This document shows positions 57,740 to 64,000 of a DNA stretch of 64,000 nt, piece by piece. This DNA comes from Gavia stellata (taxonomy: Eukaryota > Chordata > Aves > Gaviiformes > Gaviidae): positions 992,001 through 1,056,000 of the forward strand of contig NC_082613.1 in the NCBI RefSeq assembly GCF_030936135.1, written 5' to 3'. Position 1 is the first letter of the stretch. Each line of letters opens with the position of its first letter. The position numbers and the translations under genes were made by a program. A model generated the notes under the pieces. That model was not told where the DNA came from and did no database searches. It saw only the letters and a program-made list of their open reading frames with translations.

Positions 57740-60700
57740 GTGAGTCGCGCTCCGGGCGCAGGGCAGTGCGAGGCGCGGAGCGGGTTTCTGATGGGGGAAG
57801 GCAGCGGCTGGTGCTTGGCACGTGGATTTTGGGAGGATGCTTTTGGAAACGGCCGGTTTGTCCAGGCGGGGCAAGCTCTGAGCGGGTACAGCGAGTGCTG
57901 GTGCGGGGGAGCTGGGGGGGCAGCGTGCCTCTGATCTTCTGGCTTGGAGAAAGCAGACAGGGCTGCTTCGGCGTCGTCTCAGTGGAGAGATGCAGAGATG
58001 GAGCTGATGCAGTTATTGCTTGTAACAGGCTGCTTGTTCTTTAGACGTACAGTTCTTCTATGAAACCGTCTTAAATATGGCAAATAGGAATTCATTTCTT
58101 CACGTCCTCCTAGTTGCCTGGGAGCTTTAGCAGACGGGGTCTGAGACCCAGACCTTGCTTCGGTTGCTCCAGTGCTCTCTTAAACTGATCGGCAACTTGA
58201 GGAAGTTCAACCGCAGCCACTCCACCCTTGTGTCGAAGTGGGAGAAGGCTCAGTTGTTTGATGAGAGTGTTATGCCACTGGATTTTGATTTGAGAATGGA
58301 TGGGGCAGGGTGCCACAGGATTATACCCAGGCTGTGCAATTTTCTGAAGTTCTGCAGCTGCAGAATTAGCTATGGGAACCTCTGTGCACCATGGAAACAG
58401 GCTATAAAAAGAAAAGTATGTTTTACTTGCTCCCCACAATCTGCACTGGAAGCCAGTGCTGGATTTTCATTCCAGCACACTGAAACCTGAGTCCGATCTC
58501 GTACATTACCGCCAGTTGCAAGAAGTGAAAGAGTTTGCATTGTGCAGTGGTGGAAAACATCGCTGATAGCTTGAACTGTGAAGTGGCGCCCAATGGCTCC
58601 TTTGATCTAGTGGCACCCGAAGGGACATTGGTTAGAGTGCCCATTGCCGGGTGTAAAATGCCAGATGTGGGTTTGCTGTCAGGAGCTGGAGAGATACCGA
58701 GCTCCTCCATCACTTCAGCAGTGAAACCTTCTTGCTTGGAGCAGCATCTGATGGGAAGCGCCTCTGTGTTTTGGAGCTTTTTTCCTTTGCGCATGTTGGA
58801 CGCTCGCGTGGGTTTAAGGTTTTGTTTGCAATAGGTTATGTTACAGCTTTTGAAAGGTGGAAGGCTGCCGTGTGCCAGGTTTTGTGTTCGGGCTGGGTCA
58901 GGCGGTAGAACTATGGACAGCTCCGGGGGGCGGCTGGGCTGAACTGGGCTGGGCTGAACTGGGCTGAACTGGGCTGGGCTGGGCTGAACTGGGCTGGGCT
59001 GAGCTGGGCTGAACTGGGCTGGGCTGGGAACATGGAGGGGATGGATGCACCACTTCGTGGCATCTGATGGCTGCCTCAGGACCACTTTTGGGTAAATAGG
59101 ATCGAAAGGTGACGTATTGCCACCACCTTTGGCTTGTGCAGAGTGGGTGCTGGGTCTCAGTGCGACTCTCAGCAGAGCGGCGTTGAGATCGCAGACTCTG
59201 CCGTTGTCCTACCGCTGACTGCCAACCTGTTCTCCACCAAGGTTAAGGGCTTGGGGCCATGAGGGCTGACCGTGCTTTTCAGCATTGGAGGCGGTTCTTT
59301 CAAATTAAGTTTGACGTATACAAAAGGACGGCCTGAGGGGTTTGCCTAGTTACCATTTATGCATTTTCTACCAATATCCTCTTGGCTCCAAAGCTGTGTT
59401 CAAGAAAAGTGTGTTATGAAGCTTCGTTAAACTCCTGTACCCAGTTTCTACAGGTAGAAAACTAGACTTGCAGTTTGAGCTTATTTCCATAATAAAAACC
59501 ACCCCAGAAGCTGTCAGGCTTTAGCACTGAATCTTGAGTTTTGAAGCTGCACGCTTAGGGATGCTTGTTTTGAGAACTTTGGTCGGTAATTTAGAGGTTT
59601 GAGGAGTTTATACCCTGAATTTTGGTTTAGCAGTTCTCACTGGAGCTATCACTGGATAGATAGATACAACGTGCTGTGAACAGGAATACTCTTGGAGCTT
59701 GCTAAGATGGGAATAGAAGCATATGTCATACGGGAACAAAAAAGGGACCAGCTGAGGCAACCAGCAGTTGTTGGTTTAGATCATAAATCAAACGGCTTGA
59801 TGTTATTCCCTGCCTCTAAAGTTTTTCTTTTCCTGAGCTCTCATCGGTATGTTGCGGTGCAGCTTTCTAAGCTTTTCAAGCTGTAGCAGCCAAGGGAAAA
59901 ACCTATTTGGAAGGAGTAAAAAAATTCGCCGTTCAGTGTGTTACTGAAACTGATTCCTGAGAGCAAAATAACAAAATATCAGTCTTATTGCTCAGCCTTC
60001 TGAAGCTTTAAAGCTTTCCATCAGATCTGGAGGTGACGGCAGTCTGGAGAGGATGCAGTTGGTTGGAGCCAGTGGAGAAAATCCAGTGGGACTTGGGTGC
60101 TGTCCGTTCCGAGGTGCAGGACACTCCCCAGCTTCCCCTGGGGAAACAAGTGCCACGCTCCTAACACAGCTGTGCCCGTACCTGAGCTGTGAACATGGAA
60201 GTCTGTGTGAAGAAAATGTGTGTAAAGATATCGATACCAGGCTTCTGTTCCCTCCACCAAGTGTTCCCCTGCGATTTTTTTCCCTTCTTCGTACTTTGCT
60301 CTGGAAACACGACAGTACCATCCTTTTTTCCTGGGGGATCCTGGCAGTCTTTGTGGAGCATGGGCTGTGAAACACGGGCTGCTGCTCTCCCTCTCCCCAG
60401 GGAGGGAGCTTTAGGGTTAGAGAGTTGCAGCTGGTGGGGTTCCAGCTGTTTACAAACTGCAAAAGACCTCTAAAGATGATAGAAATGATTCTGACTTCAC
60501 TACAAATGCAAAACAGGAAGAACATACAACCTGCTTTTACAGTTCGTTTGCGCTACACAACTATAGACTGCATGGTTTTTATACATCAACATTTACAAAA
60601 CGATACTGGTTCCTCTCTAGCTCAGCTTTGCTGCCGTGCCACCTCACTGCCTTGCACTCACTAACGTTTGATGGTGATAATAGAAATAAATTAAGCAACG

Positions 60701-63700
60701 GACTCGTGTTCGACTTGGCTTTTGCCAAGAGCAATTATTTGTATGCAGCAGCGCCAGGAAGAACTTGCTTCACTTGGGGTAACAATGAATGAATTTATGC
60801 CAAAGTGGCCTTTTAACTTCATTATTCAGGAAAAAAAAGTGTGCATGTAACTGTAATTTATTAGTGCTGTTAAGCACGTCAGTATTAGGGCAGCAGTGTC
60901 TCCACAAGGAAGCACCGCCAGAAGAACCTTAGAGAAAACATTTTATCTCTGCTTAGGGACAAAAACTAGTCAGGAGAGGAGCTTTTACATGGTTGCTCAC
61001 AAAACAGAGTTCCTGCAGAATATACATTCAATACATTTCTTGGAGTCGGTACATTTATTCTGGCATAACGGAAAACAGCTGTGACCCATGTTGCTTAAAT
61101 TGGGTTCGCTAGACCTGCAGGAGCTTCTGGGGTGCAAGTCTTCCCTCATTCCCAGTTTATACCAATTCTCACACGTGTGAGGAAAGTCAGGCCCCTTACC
61201 CTTTCCACAGAGTGCCGAATTAGCCACATTTCAGGGTATCTACCCAGACATTAAAGTGTCTCTGAACTTCTGCCCTTCCCCATCTAGCAGCAAAAAGAAA
61301 CAAAAAGAATATATTTGATATTTATCTATAATGATCCTTCCACCTCATTTTCAAATGATAAATACTATCATTTTAAAATGATTGCTTATTTGAGTTTATT
61401 GCAGTCATTTTCTGGACAATCTTTTTTGTCTTATTCAAACTCAGCCGGGGATTTATTTTTCATGCCGCACTGTTGGGCATGATTTCCACTGGTCGCTGGT
61501 GGAATACGGAGGTCTTAAAAGAAGAAATCCATGAAACACCAAACTCGCTCTCTGCTCTGGAGCTGTTGCTGCTACCTTGGCAGACACAGTCCAGGGCCGA
61601 GTAAGCAGGTTTGAATGATACAGAAACGTTTTCAAAGGTTGCTTCAGTGACTGCTGGCAGAAGGTCATGCAATCAGTGAACGGCAGGAGCTACTCTTGGA
61701 TGGGAAATAACAGGAGCATTTTTCTTGTTGCTATGGCTTTGCTACCTTGCGTTGTAAGTGTTTGAGAGGGACAGAGCCTTGTCCTGCACCGTCCTGCTCC
61801 ATCCATCCGGTAATTTCCCTGTAAACCCGGAATGTGTGACAGCGCGTGGATGTGAAGTGGTTTTCAAAAGATGACTTTGAGCGATGTTTTAACCCAAATG
61901 GCAGGGTAATCCTGGAAGGGGACATGGAGGGGTTCAAATCCCACAGGTGTGCAGGGAATTGGCTTCCTCTAACACTGGTGAGGATCGAGCCTCCTCTGCG
62001 GGATTTGGGAGCCTCGTCACCAGAGGCTGGTTTGCAATGTTAAGTCCTCCTCCTTCCACTCTCCTTTCTCCCTGGTCCACCCCTTATTGTGCTCGCTCGC
62101 TTCAGTGTCTCAGAAGGCTCCGGTATTACCAGAACAGCTAAGATGCATCTTCCCCTGGCAGCTCGCTTGCTTCCTTCTGCTTCGGATCCATCTCCAGGCT
62201 AATCCTGGGGGTGCAGAGCTGGCACGGGGCAGGCAGCAGAGGCAGGGAGGGGAGCGAGCGGCTGCGGAAGAGGGCACGCGAGGTTTTCATTTTCAGTCTG
62301 TAAGTTCACTAGTGAGAACTGCAGGCGTCTCATTTCACTTAGTCCGGAGACCAGAACCAAATCTGGCCGAGGTGGCAGCTGCCGGGTGAGATCTGAGACC
62401 CGGGTTTATCTGTTTGAGTGCTTAGTGAAGGGATCCTGAAGAAACGCTCTGTGTTCACAGATGCGCAGGGAAGGCACAAGCATGCAGTCGGTATTTGGAA
62501 GGAAGTGGGATGATGCGTTTGCATCACATGAGGATGATAAGGTACTTCCCAGTCCATTAAAGAGGGTGTTTAACATCTCCAGGAATAAATACCTCTAAAT
62601 CAACTTGACGAGATAACTCTCATTCAAGAGGCCTTTCCTTGGCTGGGGAAGATCGTTGTTCCCTGCTGTTAATTTTTAAGACATTTTGGAGCGCTAGAGA
62701 AGCTCCCTAAACGCACCCTTACGCACAGAAGAAAAGGGAACACTGGCCGTACGCACAGTGAGGCACCCTGACCATAGCTGTTGGAAATCCGGGTTTCATC
62801 TGCGCGACGAAGGCGTGCTCGCAGGTGTGCATCAGCCAAGCCCCTAGCAGAGGTGCAGCTTCTGCTGCAGAAGGGCTGTGCCTGGCAAGTTTAAATTCTG
62901 CCCTAAATGACAGACTTTGTCCAGCCAAAAGCTGGGGAGGCAGGTCCGGCCGTCATAACAGTGTTCTTTCCTGGCAAAGACAGTTCAGCAAAACTTTCAT
63001 CCTTGGCCTCAATGGCTCGTGAGATGCAGGAGGTCAGATGATCAAACCATTTAGCCTGGTTTCAGACTCGTGTGAATGGCTTGCTTTCAGTGAAGGTCAA
63101 CTCATTTTTGTTATTGGAATTAACTCTGACGTTCCCAGCTAGTAAAAACTTAGGAGCTTTTATTTCCCGTTGTGTAGCTCTTTCAGTGTTTTTCCCAGCG
63201 TAGCTGCCTTACAGGTGAGCTTTGTGTTTGTTCAATGCAACGCTCAGTGCAAGCAAACAATTTGAGACCCCGACTTGGGCTGGCTGGAATCAGTCCTGCC
63301 ACTGCAGCTTTCCAATGAGATGTGATGCCAAGGCCCTGACTCGGCAGTTTTGGGGAAAATCACATTATTTTCTGTAAGAAAGGAGGTGGCATTGCCCAAT
63401 TCTGGTGATGCTAGGCACAATTCGTCCTCCTGAACTGCTCGGGTGTATTTAGTTGCTGCGTGAGACTGGTCCAGTCCGTTTTCCTCACTGGTAGCTGCGC
63501 ACCAGTGGAGAGAAACTGGTCCCCTTCCCACTCTCTGTTCCCTTCCCCGTGACGTTGTGCAGCTTAACTAAGGTCCTGGAGAAGTGCCTGGGGGCTGTTC
63601 AGAAGTTTATCTCACTCTGGGTGGAGCTGTGGTTGTCACGCTAGTGAGGGCTGGGTGGCATCAAGCAGGAGCAGGGCACGGCGGACCAGGTGTGGACAAG

Positions 63701-64000
63701 GCGGTAGGAGCCTGCGGCGGGAGCGCCCGGGAGGAAGGATGGGTCGGTGACACGTGGCTGGGGAGCGTGGAGTCCCCATGGCTGGTGACAGTGACTGCAC
63801 GGAGCTCAGCACTGCACGGACGTGGCCGTCGGGTCCCGCGCCGGCTGGCCGACACAAAGCCCGTGTGGGCTCCCCGCTCGCTCCGCAGCAAGGCTCTTCT
63901 GCGCTGGGGCTGGTCCACCCATGGGTAGTGAGGACGGATTGCACTCCGCCGCGCGCACCTACCCCCGGCGCACGTTCTCCAGTGGCGCAGGCCGAGTAGC
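57740..64000 (+). other. NOL4L: NOL4L intron 4, left part (more than 6.2 kb)
   Basis: No further coding exon was found. It contains the pentamer array at 58934-59028 and otherwise unremarkable AT/GC-mixed sequence with short ORFs. Confidence 0.7.
58934..59028 (+). repeat. Pentamer array (GGGCT/GAACT/GAGCT)n
   Basis: About 19 consecutive pentamers, mainly GGGCT alternating with GAACT and one GAGCT. On the - strand it is read as a Pro/Ser/Gln-rich peptide inside a 220-codon ORF, which is a repeat artefact. Confidence 0.93.

Noticed and set aside
58423..59085. 220-codon - strand ORF with Pro/Ser/Gln repeats
   Set aside because: Its distinctive part is the pentamer array; the rest has no similarity I recognise.

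Overview
This window is vertebrate nuclear DNA, almost certainly from a bird. It has short coding exons with GT/AG introns, large CpG islands, an AATAAA poly(A) signal, and three CR1 LINE 3' ends. Two of the CR1 ends finish in the tandem ATTCTGTG octamer typical of avian CR1. No bacterial gene, operon, CRISPR array, tRNA or rRNA was recognised.

Two protein-coding genes are supported, both on the + strand. (1) COMMD7 (1..about 6085): the tail of its first coding exon opens the window, and eight further exons follow, giving 183 codons through to the stop with all splice phases consistent. (2) NOL4L (nucleolar protein 4-like; C20orf112 in human): a first coding exon at 31198..31506, then exons at 49029..49184, 52901..53012 and 57630..57739; the rest of the gene lies beyond the right edge. 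COMMD7 followed by NOL4L on one strand is the order on human 20q11.21, which supports the NOL4L name over its paralogue NOL4.

Layout: 1-6.1 kb COMMD7, with a minisatellite in its first intron. 6.1-27.4 kb intergenic DNA with three GC-rich islands (about 7.4-8.5, 11.2-12.1 and 14.5-16.4 kb; the last has a TATA box and an RFX-like X-box), a CTCF-like motif, a 22-bp CCAAT-bearing minisatellite (22.8 kb) and a CR1 copy preceded by a perfect hairpin (25.9 kb). 27.4-29.9 kb is a 2.45-kb minisatellite of about 32-bp units that runs directly into the NOL4L CpG island (29.9-32.8 kb), which itself holds a nearly perfect 100-bp palindrome. 31.5-49.0 kb is NOL4L intron 1, with an unexplained 436-codon antisense ORF (42.7-44.0 kb) and an intronic CpG island with a TATA box and a perfect RFX X-box (44.9-46.1 kb). 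49.0-64.0 kb holds NOL4L exons 2-4 and introns with two more CR1 remnants and a switch-like pentamer array.

Functionally, COMMD7 is a COMM-domain subunit of the Commander (CCC/retriever) endosomal recycling machinery and an NF-kappaB modulator. NOL4L is a poorly understood nuclear protein. They look like unrelated neighbours. The structures most worth following up are non-coding: the promoter palindrome, the adjacent VNTR and the orphan islands. The integrase-like H2C2 signature in NOL4L and the long antisense ORF also deserve a check. Everything here was read by eye; no alignment or database search was run.
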